Below, piece by piece: positions 21,848-31,836 of a stretch of 64,000 nt of DNA (the stretch's first letter is position 1; the number at the start of each line of letters is the position of its first letter). The stretch is from assembly GCA_037043455.1 (NCBI GenBank), contig JAWPHD010000234.1:372001-436000 (forward strand), given 5' to 3'. The DNA comes from Cyrtodaria siliqua. Taxonomy: Eukaryota; Mollusca; Bivalvia; Adapedonta; Hiatellidae. The notes below the pieces were generated by a model. It had not been told where the DNA came from, did not search any database, and was given only the letters and a program-made list of their open reading frames with translations. Both the position numbers and the translations under genes were made by a program.

Positions 21848-23882
21848 TTGAGGGGGTTTGCAAGCATCTGGCCAAAGCAGAAGGCCCAACTGACCTCAAA
21901 GGGTTCGCCTTCCCAGTCGGCGAGATCCCATTGGGGAATCTTACCCCGAGTGTTTTTCTCTGCATTTTGCAGTATATTTTAACGGATTATAATATGTGTA
22001 TATCCTTAATACTGTACTCACACCAAGCTCACAATTAGAGTAGGCGATTATCTCTAAACAATGTATAGTGTATTCAGCTATATTATGTTTTACTACTTAT
22101 ATGTGAGCTGTATCTGTATTAACCATACAGTCTACCTTCCCCGTGTTCAAATCACGGAGGCAGTATAATACTTCAGATAAGTTATGTTAAAATCTCTTAC
22201 AAAGTGTTTTAAATAGGACAACAGTGTCTACTTTACCAGGAAAACAATATCCTGTATGCAAAAGATCTTTCGGAATAAAAATTCCTTCGTCAGCTGCCAT
22301 AAAGAGGCACCGTTGTGTTACTTAAATATTTGGCGTTTTAGCCCGTATACACGTATATCCACCCTTGTGAATTTTACATGTGTATTCTCTACCAGTATAT
22401 GTTAAACTGTGTGGTATCGTGTGTCACCGTGGACTATGTATTAGTATATATATTCACTTCCACTCTTTATATGTATATGTTAGATCGTTTTCACACTCAT
22501 TTAGTATCAGAATACTAGAAGTTGGCATCTGCCGATCGAGTAGTGTATGCTGTTACAATCACCTACTGAACATTCTCTGTTTTCTGTGTATTGTAAGTTT
22601 GTTGCAATTTGTTGTATTGTAACAGTTACTGCGTGTTGTAATCACTTTGAGTGTGTATGCTATGTTATTACAATTCTCCAGTTCTTGACCTGGCGAGATT
22701 ACACTAAGCTACACTCAATTGGGTAACACTAATAGTCGATTCTAATAGTTAGCCAATCTTCAATATTCTCTACTTTAAAGAGCTGGTCTTCAAACCATCA
22801 CATTCACCTATCGTGAATCATGTGTTTGTGTATATACACTGTATATTGCGTGTTTATTTACCGCTTAAATATACTTTCTATTCGCAAGCAAATACGAGTT
22901 TGGTTACCGTTTCTATTGCTTGTATATCTGATTTCAATTTCACCAAGGGTTTAATTGATTTTCAGAGTGTCAGGCGAGTGAAAACTCAACTGTGTGTGTA
23001 TATACACTGTATATTGCGTGTTTATTTACCGCTTAAATATACTTTCTATTCGCAAGCAAATACGAGTTTGGTTACCGTTTCTATTGCTTGTATATCTGAT
23101 TTCAATTTCACCAAGAGTTTAATTGATTTTCAGAGTGCTTAGTGAAAACAGAGAATGTTCAGTAGGTGATTGTAACAGCATACACTACTCGATCGGCAGA
23201 TGCCAACTTCTAGTATTCTGATACTAAATGAGTGTGAAAACGATCTAACATATACATATAAAGAGTGGAAGTGAATATATATACTAATACATAGTCCACG
23301 GTGACATACGATACCACACAGTTTAACATATACTGGTAGAGAATACACATGTAAAATTCACAAGGGTGGATATACGTGTATACGGGCTAAAACGCCAAAT
23401 ACTTAAGTAACACAACGGTGCCTCTTTATGGCAGCTGACGAAGGAATTTTTATTCCGAAATATCTTTTGCATACAGGATATTGTTTTCCTGGTAAAGTAG
23501 ACACTGTTGTCCTAGTTGAAACACTTTGTAAGAGATTTTAACATAACTTATCTGAAGTATTATACTGCCTCCGTGATTTGAACACGGGGAAGGTAGTCTG
23601 TATGGTTAATACAGATACAGCTCACCTATTAGTATTACACATAATATAGCTGAATACACTATACATTGTTTAGAGATAATCGCCTACTCTAATTGTGAGC
23701 TTGGTGTGAGTACAGTATTAAGGATATACACATATGATAATCCGTTAAAATATACTATTAAATGCAGAGAAAAACACTCGGGGTAAGATTCCCCAATGGG
23801 ATCTCGCCAACTGGGAAGGCGAACCCTTTGAGGTCAGTTGGGCCTTCTGCTTTGGCCAGATGCTTGCAAACCCCCTCAACAA
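21848..23882. mobile_element. 2-kb foldback element with ~740-bp near-identical arms
   Basis: The left end gttgagggggtttgcaagca is repeated inverted at the right end (tgcttgcaaaccccctcaac). The arms extend to about 22588 and 23144 with only a handful of differences by eye. Identical ORFs of 68-80 codons in the two arms are simply the two arms. The ~555-bp centre holds a 168-bp tandem duplication. It interrupts a LINE RT reading frame at a Tyr-Lys junction. No target duplication is evident. Nothing inside looks like a transposase, so it must be moved by enzymes from elsewhere. Confidence 0.85.
22824..23139. repeat. 168-bp tandem duplication in the foldback centre
   Basis: Two near-identical copies of a segment starting tgtgtatatacactgtatat and ending ttgattttcagagtg, joined by a short gtgaaaactcaac spacer. 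Confidence 0.9.
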
Positions 23883-24130
23883 AACTTTAAGTGAAAGCAC
23901 TCCAGCATATATCAGTGAACTAATTTCAAAAGTCAGTTACGAAAATAAAAGAATCTTAGATCCGTATTAAATGAAACTAAGTTCCAAACTGCAAAACATC
24001 TTTTTCTAACAAATCTTTCTTTACGGGTACCAAACAATGGAATAAACTCCCTCTTGAGATCAGAAAAAGTAATTCCCAATACAAATTCAAAAAGTCGCTG
24101 AAGAGCTATCTTTTAGACAGAGTCCATTGA
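23883..24130 (+). pseudogene. CR1/jockey-type LINE RT C-terminus, second half
   Basis: It resumes after the foldback with KTLSESTPAYISELISKVSY and further, frame-shifted, the WN.LP-type ending (aatggaataaactccctctt) and a final KFKKSLKSYLL-like stretch. This is the usual end of LINE ORF2 proteins. Confidence 0.65.
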
Positions 24131-24149
24131 TATTTGAATTGCCCGTTTT

Positions 24150-24372
24150 TGCACGCTAGGACCGGTTTAAACCCCCAGTGGCCTACTTTTCCAGTGACCG
24201 TTCCAAGGCGTATAGCCTATTGTCAACCCTTTTTGTGTTTGAGATGTCGTTTGCATTTATTATTACTTTTGCCTTCTTGTTTGTCTGTTTGCGTGTTTGT
24301 TTCTGTGTTTTGTGGTTGACTGTCCTCCTTCAATGCTACTTTCCCTGTCCGATCTTTTTATATTTCTTCATA
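24150..24372 (+). mobile_element. Dispersed repeat R1, 3' half
   Basis: From aggaccggtttaaaccccca to ccgatctttttatatttctt. Confidence 0.85.
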
Positions 24373-24654
24373 AAAACCTATACGAAGAAATTTCACTCAA
24401 CGCCGTGTGATTGTTAATGAAATCGAATAAAATATGGTCAGCTGATTGAGCTGACATGCAATCTTTTTCAAAGTACAATACTTTTATTTAATTACTTGCT
24501 TAATATTATTGATGTATATTAAGTAAATTTTCTTGGGTTATGCCTGTTCAAAATAAAACTGGTTTAGAAATTACTAAAGCTTTCCAAAAGATTATGAGCA
24601 CAGGGAGTCTAATGTAAATTACTGTGGGTTGTTTGGGGTCTAGAATTTTACAAT

Positions 24655-25282
24655 AAAATGTTTAAGCCATTTCTTGATGATAATAATATTAAAATGTATC
24701 ATACGTTTAATTACGGAGAAGCTGTAGTAATTGAACGGTTTAATCGAACATTAAAAGAGAGGATCTGAAAATATTTTACAGCAAAGAATGCAAATACATA
24801 TTTAGACGTGTTGCAGGCACTGGTTGATAAGTATAATAATACAAAACATCGGAGTATTAAAATAACACCGATTGAAGCAAGTGATGAGAAGAATAAAGGA
24901 GAAGTGTATTTAAACTTGTACGGAAAGATGAAAAATAATAAATCTTTACTTAAGTTTAAAATAGAAGACAAGGTTGGAATCATTAAATATAAAAAGAACA
25001 TTTGAAAAAGGGTATACACCGAAATGGATGGAAGAAATATTTGTTATTGATAAAACTCGATATACAAATCCTAAAACATACAAAATAAAAGATTTCAACA
25101 ATCAAAATATTGACAGAAGCTTTTACGGATTGGAAATGTTAAAAGCTGACCAAAAAGTATTTATAATTGAAAAAGTTATAAGACGTGAATATAAAAAGAA
25201 ACAAGCTTTGGTTAAGTGGAAGGGTTATAATGATGATTTTAATAGTTGGGTTCCATTTATGGACATTCAAAATATTAAATAA
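24655..25282 (+). pseudogene. Polinton integrase C-terminal half with chromodomain (element C)
   Basis: The start carries the last catalytic Glu context (AVVIERFNRTLKER), followed by a stop, then the core end (LVDKYNNTKHRSIKITPIEA), and an SH3-like DNA-binding region around KIEDKVGIIKYKKN. After a frameshift at about 25005 comes a C-terminal chromodomain (KKQALVKWKGYNDDFNSWVP). The first two catalytic Asp residues are absent because the 5' half is lost. The integrases of A and B end differently, without this chromodomain wording. Confidence 0.8.
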
Positions 25283-25640
25283 GGGCTTAAAAATATACAA
25301 TATGTAGTATTGTTATAATGGAGCAAACATGTATAGAAACTATTTGCAAAACAACTGGAAAATTTAAAAAACAAATATAGAAAAAACGTAATGGAAGACA
25401 AGCAGGGCCAAGAAGAATATGGGGCAGTTTCTGATGATTTATGGATACCAAAATAAGCCAAGTCAATAAGCCGAGAAGAGTGCTGGCTGAAATGGATGAT
25501 TATCAACGAAAGCTGAATATAAACAGGGAAGAGCTGCTTGAACTAAAATACAAGATAGCAAAATGTAGAAAAATCAAATATTCCATGTCCGGTTCCGTCT
25601 AACTTTGCTTGATGATTTTCAAATGTTTTAGTTGTTAGTT
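25283..25640 (+). pseudogene. Short coding remnants behind the integrase
   Basis: Broken frames include NINREELLELKYKIAKCRKI near 25520-25580. No named family. This may be the last gene remnant before the lost right end of element C. Confidence 0.25.
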
Positions 25641-25700
25641 ATTTACAAAAGGAAACTGGATTAAAATATTATTTTCATCGAATAGATAAACCAGATTGAT

Positions 25701-25918
25701 GAGTAGTATAGAAAGGGGCGGTATTGTTTTCCCGAGCAGGGGTTTACTCAAGCAATTTAAAATGTGTTAAAGGCTATTAACAACAAGCATCGTTTTTGAT
25801 AGTTTTTGTAAACGACGGTGTGCATGAGTCAGGAGCCGTGGTTGGCACATGTTGAATGTTTGGGTTGTGGGGCCCTGAGAAGTAAAAACTGGGCTGGTAC
25901 CGCCCATTTCTATACTAC
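25701..25918. mobile_element. 218-bp MITE with 22-bp terminal inverted repeats
   Basis: agtagtatagaaaggggcgg at the left is answered by ccgcccatttctatactact at the right (one mismatch in 22). The interior is non-coding. The flanks show no exact target duplication. Confidence 0.65.
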
Positions 25919-26690
25919 TGATTAATTTACATGTTCACTTATCTATATAAATACCATTAGTAACACGAACTATGCACAGTGGGCGCATTTGTGTTTTATT
26001 TTACTCAACATCTGTATCAACAACTGTAGCAAAATCAATGGTGTGCTCGTACCGTAATTATCCCACATACGTGGCGAACATGGCACGGGCCTTTTGTACA
26101 CTGATCTACATCATTTGCAATTACAACTCGATGATTAAAACTTCAAAGCAACCATCTTCACTATCTCAATTGCTGTAGTAACCATATCTGCAAAAGCGAG
26201 GCGTAGAGGCAAGGTTACACATTTTTGCTGCAAGTTCATGTAAACATATTCAGGATTATTTGTGTTCTAATTTTATCTTTCCTAAATGAAATGTCAATGC
26301 GAATACAAATAAGCGGATGTACCCTTACGGATATAATACTAAGGGGAACAAGACTTCGGCGAAATAAAAAATCTCGCTTGCATTGCTTTCGCACATATGA
26401 TGAATATCTGATAAAGTAATTTAAGCATTATTTCTTTTTTCTAATAAATCAAAATAAATCTAACATCATCCTGAGATATAAGCCATTTAAATAATACGTG
26501 AAGATTATATTCAATTAATTACGAAACAAACAGTTCAAGGTCAGACAATAACGCAGTCACTAAACTACTATCCCAGATGCAACTATATACTGAGTTGGGT
26601 CTAGTGTAAGTACATAAGAAATAGAGGTTAACCCAAACTATGAAAACACACCGCAAGCGTTCTCACATCGCAAAGGTACAAACGGTCCCC
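25919..26690. other. Intergenic DNA, nothing recognised
   Basis: Two ORFs of 64-68 codons have no features supporting coding. Confidence 0.5.
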
Positions 26691-26691
26691 C

Positions 26692-27050
26692 ATTTATACC
26701 TCTACCTCTGGTTAAACCCGTGGTAGAAAAGAGTGGCCATGCGCAGTACCTCTGCCTCTGGTTAAACCCGGCGGTAAAAAGTGTGGGCATGCGCAGTGCC
26801 GCTGCCTCCGGTTAAACCCGGTGGTAAAAATGCCTGGACATGCGCAGTACCTCTGACTGTGGTTAAACCCGGCGTAAAATGTGTGGGCATGCGCAGTACC
26901 TCTGCCTCTAGTTAAACCCGGTGGTAAAAAGTGTGGGCATGCGCAGTACCTCTGTCCTTGGTTAAACCCGGCGGTAAAAAAAGTGTGGGCATGCGCAGTA
27001 CCTCCGACTCTGGTTTAACCCGGCGGTAAAAAAAGTGTGAGCATGCGTAG
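26692..27050. repeat. ~50-bp GC-richer tandem repeat, about 7 copies
   Basis: The unit contains tacctctgcctctggttaaa, cccggcggtaaaaagtg and tgggcatgcgcag. The gttaaaccc word recurs every 50-53 bp from 26711 to about 27013. The base composition is clearly richer in G+C than the flanks. Confidence 0.9.
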
Positions 27051-27684
27051 TAGATATTTTAGAACAGAATTTAAAGCCCATGATACTCAATTCCATTTTT
27101 AATACATAAACTATGACACTTTTACTAACACGCTTGTACTGTTTATTTTACGCAAGGAACTAATATTTATAAGCAAATTGTTGGTTTTCATCCCTTAGGT
27201 CGCGATTTTTTGTTTTTGCATTCTATGAAAGAAATGTCATGTTATGTCTTTATCATCAAAACTTTTAATAACACCTTACATTATCTGGATGAATATATTT
27301 AACGCGGGATATATGTTCCTTAACTCGTTCGTTCTTCTAAAGATTTATTAAAATGCAGGACTTAAGAAACTTTTCCAGCAGACCTTCAAAAAGCTTTTGT
27401 ACACGTTTATTAATGGAACATTGATGTACTTTTCAAAATACAACAGTAATTTAAAGTCTTCTGCGACAAGGAATATCACAACCTGACTTTCAAATCTCGA
27501 AAGATTCTTGGAATTATCTCATTCATGCAACCTTTATGCATGTTTAGTGGTTGTCCTATTTACGGTCCCCACAATGCTTTCCTCTTTGCTCTTGTGAGAT
27601 GACCCGATCATATGCGTACCATATGATGACGTCTATCTACATTCTGAAAAGAAAGGTAACATTTGTTGTTTTCCTTCAACCTTG
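27051..27684. other. Intergenic DNA, nothing recognised
   Basis: A short stretch near 27440-27490 (gacaaggaatatcacaacct) faintly recalls RT-family flanks, but no frame supports it. Confidence 0.45.
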
Positions 27685-28115
27685 TTTTGTGGTAACCTTG
27701 CTTTGTCGTGCCTTAATGATTTATTCCTGTGTTACTCTGGCTTCTGCCATGTCACTGAGTACTTACTCTGTGGCTCCATGTTGACGTTTTAATATTCATA
27801 CATACATGATCAGTTGTTAACGTACATCGCCTGGTAATGCCTAGTTTGTTACAGGGTATTGCCTGGAGGAGGATTTCGTTTTTACATTGTCCCGTTTTAT
27901 TCGGATGACAATAGCGTAAAAATGAGTGAAACCCTAACACCTGGTTTAAACACCCAGCGGCATTTTGCCAATGCCCTTTCCTAGACGGTACTCATGTTGT
28001 ATGTTTGTGGTATTGTGTACTTTACTTCTATTCAGTTCTTTCCATGTTATTGTTTATTTTGAAGGCTTGTTTTTAGCTGGCTGCGCTCTGTTCCTGTTCG
28101 ACTTGTGTATCTAGC
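27685..28115 (+). mobile_element. Dispersed repeat R1, strongly diverged copy
   Basis: Recognisable blocks: ctctggcttctgccatgtca, acattgtcccgttttatt and ctggtttaaacacccagcgg, in R1 order. It is much more diverged than the other copies. Confidence 0.6.
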
Positions 28116-28318
28116 TACTAGTGAGCCAATGCCACGCACTATAACCAATGCTTTCTCTCATTAAAGTGTCAAATAGTCACTATGCATGCCATTTGAAAAC
28201 GGTGTCTAACAAATTATATATGGTATAGTGTCCTAAAAGTGCATGTTTTGTTTTTGTAGTATTTTGTAAATGAAAAAACGTAACCTTCAATCACTGTAAC
28301 TGTTACTAATAACATATT

Positions 28319-28968
28319 AAGTACTCAATGACTTGGCAGAAGCCAGAGCAACACGAATATAAACAATTAAGTGTACACAAAGACAATATAAACAATTAAG
28401 GGTACACAAAGACAATATAAACAATTAAGGGTACACAAAGACAAAATAAACAATTAAGGGTACACAAAGACAAAATAAACAATTAAGGATACACAAAGAC
28501 AATATAAACAATTAAGGGTACACAAAGACAATATAAACAATTAAGGGTACACAAAGACAATATAAACAATTAAGGGTACACAAAGACAAAATAAAAAATT
28601 AAGGGTACACAAAGCCAGTATAAACAATTAAGTGTACACAAAGACAATATAAACAAGCAAGGGTACACAAAGACAATATAAATAATTAAGGGTACACAAT
28701 ATAAACAATTAAGGGTACACAAAGACAATATAAACAATTAAGGGTACACAAAGACAAAATAAACAATTAAGGGTACACAAAGACAGTATAAACAATTAAG
28801 GGTACACAAAGACAATATAAACAATTAAGGGTAAACAAAGACAATATAAACAATTAAGAGTACACAGAGACAATATAAACAATTAAGGGTATACAAAGAC
28901 AATATTAACAATTCAGGGTACACAAAGACAATATAAACAATTAAGGGTACACAAACACAACATTGAAG
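28319..28968. repeat. 29-bp tandem array seeded at an R1 end
   Basis: The array opens with the reversed R1 head (gtactcaatgacttggcaga, agccagagcaac) and then repeats acaatataaacaattaaggg plus tacacaaag about 20 times. Within R1, the sequence beyond the same head reads aataaaaatttaagggtacg, so the unit appears to be born from R1. Confidence 0.85.
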
Positions 28969-29076
28969 ACCCATATTAAAAATCACAATTATGTTCAGGA
29001 TTTAAGTAGAAGTCATCAGTTTATACAACAGCTGTAAACAAACATGCATCTGTAGTTACAACGTTCACACTTAAAG

Positions 29077-29120
29077 GCGGCATCGGTAGCTCAGTGGATA
29101 ATGCTTTGCGATTCAGAGCT
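29077..29120 (+). repeat. tRNA-like A-box sequence (SINE head)
   Basis: ggcggcatcggtagctcagtggataatgc has a tRNA-type 5' half with an A-box (TAGCTCAGTGG). The sequence runs into the 14-bp array instead of an anticodon arm. A weak B-box-like gcgtgcgttcgctcctggcg follows the array at 29963. Not a functional tRNA. Confidence 0.5.
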
Positions 29121-29961
29121 ACATACCTCTGCCTACATATCTCTGCTTACATATCTCTGCCTACATATCTCTGCCTACATATCTCTGCCTACATACCTCT
29201 GCCTACATACCTCTGCCTACATATCTCTGCCTACATATCTCTGCCTACATACCTCTGCCTACATACCTCTGCCTACATATCTCTGCCTACATACCTCTGC
29301 CTACATATCTCTGCCTACATACCTCTGCTTACATACCTCTGACTACATATCTCTGCCTACATACCTCTGCCTACATATCTCTGCCTACATATCTCTGCCT
29401 ACATATCTCTGCCTACATATCTCTGCCTACATACCTCTGCCTACATATCTCTGCATACATATCTCTGCCTACATACCTCTGCCTACATACCTCTGCCTAC
29501 ATATCTCTGCCTACATATCTCTGCCTACATATCTCTGCCTACATACCTCTGCTTACATACCTCTGCCTACATATCTCTGCCTACATATATCTGCCTACAT
29601 ACCTCTGCCTACATATCTCTGCCTACATACCTCTGCTTACATATCTCAGCCTACATACCTCTGCCTACATACCTCTGCCTTGATACATCTGCCTCCATAC
29701 CTCTGCCTACATACCTCTGCCTACATACCTCTGCTTACATATCTCAGCCTCCATACCTCTGCCTACATACCTCTGCCTGCATATGTCAGCCTACATATCT
29801 CTGCCTACATACCTCTGCCTACATACCTCTGCCTACATACCTCTGCCTACATATCTCTGCCTACATACCCCTGCCTACATACCTCTGCCTACATACCTCT
29901 GCCTTCATACATCTACCTCCATACCTCTGCCTACATACCTCTGCCTACATACCTCTGCCTA
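29121..29961. repeat. 14-bp tandem array, about 60 copies
   Basis: The unit is acatacctctgcct or acatatctctgcct. Because 14 is not a multiple of 3, a repetitive 14-residue peptide can be read in two frames over up to 297 codons, but this follows from the array and is not a gene. Confidence 0.95.
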
Positions 29962-29999
29962 GCGTGCGTTCGCTCCTGGCGCAGGCAAATCTAATGGTA

Positions 30000-30694
30000 A
30001 AACGGTACGACAAGACAATATGTAAGACAGATATTAAACGCTTCCGTTCTTTTGAGGATTTAGGTAGATGTCATCACAAGATCTATTGTCTATCCTCAAC
30101 GAGGAAAATATATTGGCGAACTGTAAATGATTCAACCGCTAAACATGCAGTGCGTCATAACCATTTTTTGATAACTTTTTTAACAAGTTTAATAAAGATT
30201 TCATGAAAGTTATTATAACGAAGGATCTTACGAAGTTTGTAAATCATGTTACCATAGAAGTCAGGTTGTAATCCTTGTGGCAGAAGTGTTCTTAAATTAA
30301 ATTTCAATATCAGATCGGGTTTATGATAATAGCATTTTGCAAAGATTTTTCGAAGTTTATGGTACCTGTAGCCCTGATGGAGTAGCTTTTTAATTATACA
30401 ACAGTTACGAATATTAACGTCCGCAATTCGACTACAAGCTCTAGAACAACGAATAATTCAAGAAAAGAAGTTGATTTTTGAACATTCCCATCTAAATGGG
30501 GATAATTAGCAATATCAAAATCAAAAACATCTTTCTTGTCATATATTTTGCTATTTATTTTTCCTTATTCATTAAAGAGATGTAAATCGAGAAAAGAAGC
30601 AACATTATCAGAAATATTCACTTTGTTGAGTTGAAGTTCTTCAGGAGAGATATTATTAACCATATTAGGAGAGAAAGGGTGGTCAGTGTTCAAT
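30000..30694 (-). pseudogene. RT gene, C-terminal part, interrupted by Polinton B
   Basis: The minus strand just left of Polinton B reads EELQLNKVNISDNVASFLDL, SKIYDKKDVFDFDIANYPHL and DGNV, followed by degraded sequence related to 20236-20828. The N-terminal neighbour of this segment lies on the other side of B at 60124-60242. B therefore sits inside an antisense RT gene. Confidence 0.75.
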
Positions 30695-30815
30695 ATATAT
30701 ATGTATTATGGGGGTTCTGGACCACAACCAAATTACCCCAAATAATCTAAAATCACCACACAAATTTTTTCAGTTTTACTGAAAATTAAGTCGATTTAAC
30801 TGGTTATTTAGCATG
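30695..30815 (+). repeat. Left TIR of element B, outer part
   Basis: 121 bp matching the end of the right TIR (60003-60123) inverted with few differences. It is cut at GCATG by element A and continues at 45613. Confidence 0.9.
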
Positions 30816-31147
30816 ATATATATGTATTTTGGGCGTTCTGTTGTAATTTTTTTTTTACCTCGAATTGCAGCAGAACGACCCCAAAATAAACACATATATA
30901 ATAAATCACCATGAAATGGTGATTTTACTTGATTTATTAAAACTTTTTTAAAATAGGGGTAGTGAAGATTGTAAGTTTAATTTGTTTTAAATAAATCACC
31001 ATGAAATGGTGATTTTACTTGATTTATTAAAACTTTTTTAAAATAGGGGTAGTGAAGATTGCAAGTTTAATTTTTTTTATAAGTTATCAAAATTATAAAA
31101 TGTTTCTTTAATACAAAACAAATTTGTTGATTTGTTATCAAAATTAC
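30816..31147 (+). repeat. Left TIR of element A
   Basis: 332 bp matching 45250-45612 inverted. The outermost ~85 bp is itself self-complementary (gggcgttctgttg against cagcagaacgacccc). Then come two 90-bp tandem units (30901, 30991). Each holds a 10-bp-arm hairpin (aaatcaccat gaa atggtgattt) and the block ttttttaaaataggggtagt that is also present in the TIR of B. Confidence 0.9.
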
Positions 31148-31170
31148 ATTTAATTAATAATTTTCTGACC

Positions 31171-31219
31171 TTGAATACAAAGGTGGTGGATCGTACTCAT
31201 ACACATTACTAAAACAATT
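31171..31219 (-). other. Conserved tail coding YDPPPLY, copy in A
   Basis: This 49-bp stretch is identical in A and B although it lies beyond the stop of the preceding gene. One frame reads NCFSNVYEYDPPPLYS, with a PPxY motif of the kind that recruits NEDD4-type ubiquitin ligases in enveloped-virus budding. In A no ATG precedes it (ATA in place of ATG). Confidence 0.4.
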
Positions 31220-31280
31220 TATTACACACTTTTTAGACTTTTTTGTAAGGTTGCCATTGCTTCTTTTCTTCCCTGCTCCA

Positions 31281-31814
31281 CTAGTTCTTTTTTTGAACTT
31301 CACTTATTTCAGCCTTTTTTTGTTTGGTGTCTTCTTTTAAACTATAATATTTATCTAACTCATCTAAAATCATCTTAAACTCTTGATCAGATATTTGTGC
31401 AGCACTCAACGCTTTTGATATTAACTGCTTTATGCTATTTAACTTAGCCTCTGCCAAAGTTTTTATTTCATGATGTTTTTGAGCTTTTGCATTAAGCTTG
31501 CGTCTGATAAAATTAATACAAACACCTGTAGCTCCACATACTATTGCTGCTATTTCTAAAGGTAACAAAACTGGAATAACAAATCCAATCCCAGCCATAA
31601 TAACACCTGCTGATATCAAGGTAGTGTCAATTCCATCTGTAATATTAATACCACGTTTATATTTTTTATAAAGTGACTGACGTATATCTCGTTCTGTTAT
31701 TAACTTTTTTTCAATTTCTGAAATGTTTTGTAATCTATAATTTTGTCCGTTTTCCACTGAATTTTCCACTAGCAAATCAGGATATAAACTTGGTGCTGTT
31801 GGTTGCTTCGGCAT
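31281..31814 (-). CDS. Conserved Polinton protein with hydrophobic hairpin, 177 residues (A)
   Basis: The start MPKQPTAPSLYP is shared with the copy in B. There is a charged helix, a long hydrophobic segment at about residues 67-100 (SAGVIMAGIGFVIPVLLPLE then IAAIVCGATGVCINF) that could span a membrane twice, and a long charged helix to the end. Compared with B (194 residues), A loses one base in an A run near 31286, so its last ~20 residues are replaced by a single Asn. It is the last gene before the left TIR of A. Its function is unknown; a membrane-associated virion or entry role is conceivable. Confidence 0.65.
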   Translation of the reverse strand: MPKQPTAPSLYPDLLVENSVENGQNYRLQNISEIEKKLITERDIRQSLYKKYKRGINITDGIDTTLISAGVIMAGIGFVIPVLLPLEIAAIVCGATGVCINFIRRKLNAKAQKHHEIKTLAEAKLNSIKQLISKALSAAQISDQEFKMILDELDKYYSLKEDTKQKKAEISEVQKKN

Positions 31815-31836
31815 TTTTTTATTAATAAATAAAAAA

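Larger units (their letters stand above)
14936..25630. mobile_element. Element C: decayed Polinton/Maverick of a different lineage
   Basis: Remains of Polinton genes are spread across this interval: PolB (minus) at the left, a conserved structural-type gene (minus), a P-loop ATPase fragment (plus), a pVI-like membrane-active protein gene (plus), and a chromodomain integrase (plus) at the right. All are broken by stops and frameshifts. The interval is also split by R1 copies, two RT fragments, and a LINE fragment that itself holds a 2-kb foldback. I could not find its terminal inverted repeats, so the ends given are those of the outermost coding remains. Its integrase and PolB differ clearly from those of A and B, so it is a separate, older lineage. 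Confidence 0.7.

Noticed and set aside
22380..23348. Identical ORFs of ~70-80 codons on opposite strands
   Set aside because: They are the two arms of the foldback element; the product has no domain.
29077..29120. Functional tRNA gene
   Set aside because: Only the 5' half with A-box is present; no anticodon or T-arm follows.
29094..29994. 297-codon repetitive ORF (LCLHTSAYISLPTY type)
   Set aside because: Created by the 14-bp array, which is open in several frames at once; no promoter or unique sequence.
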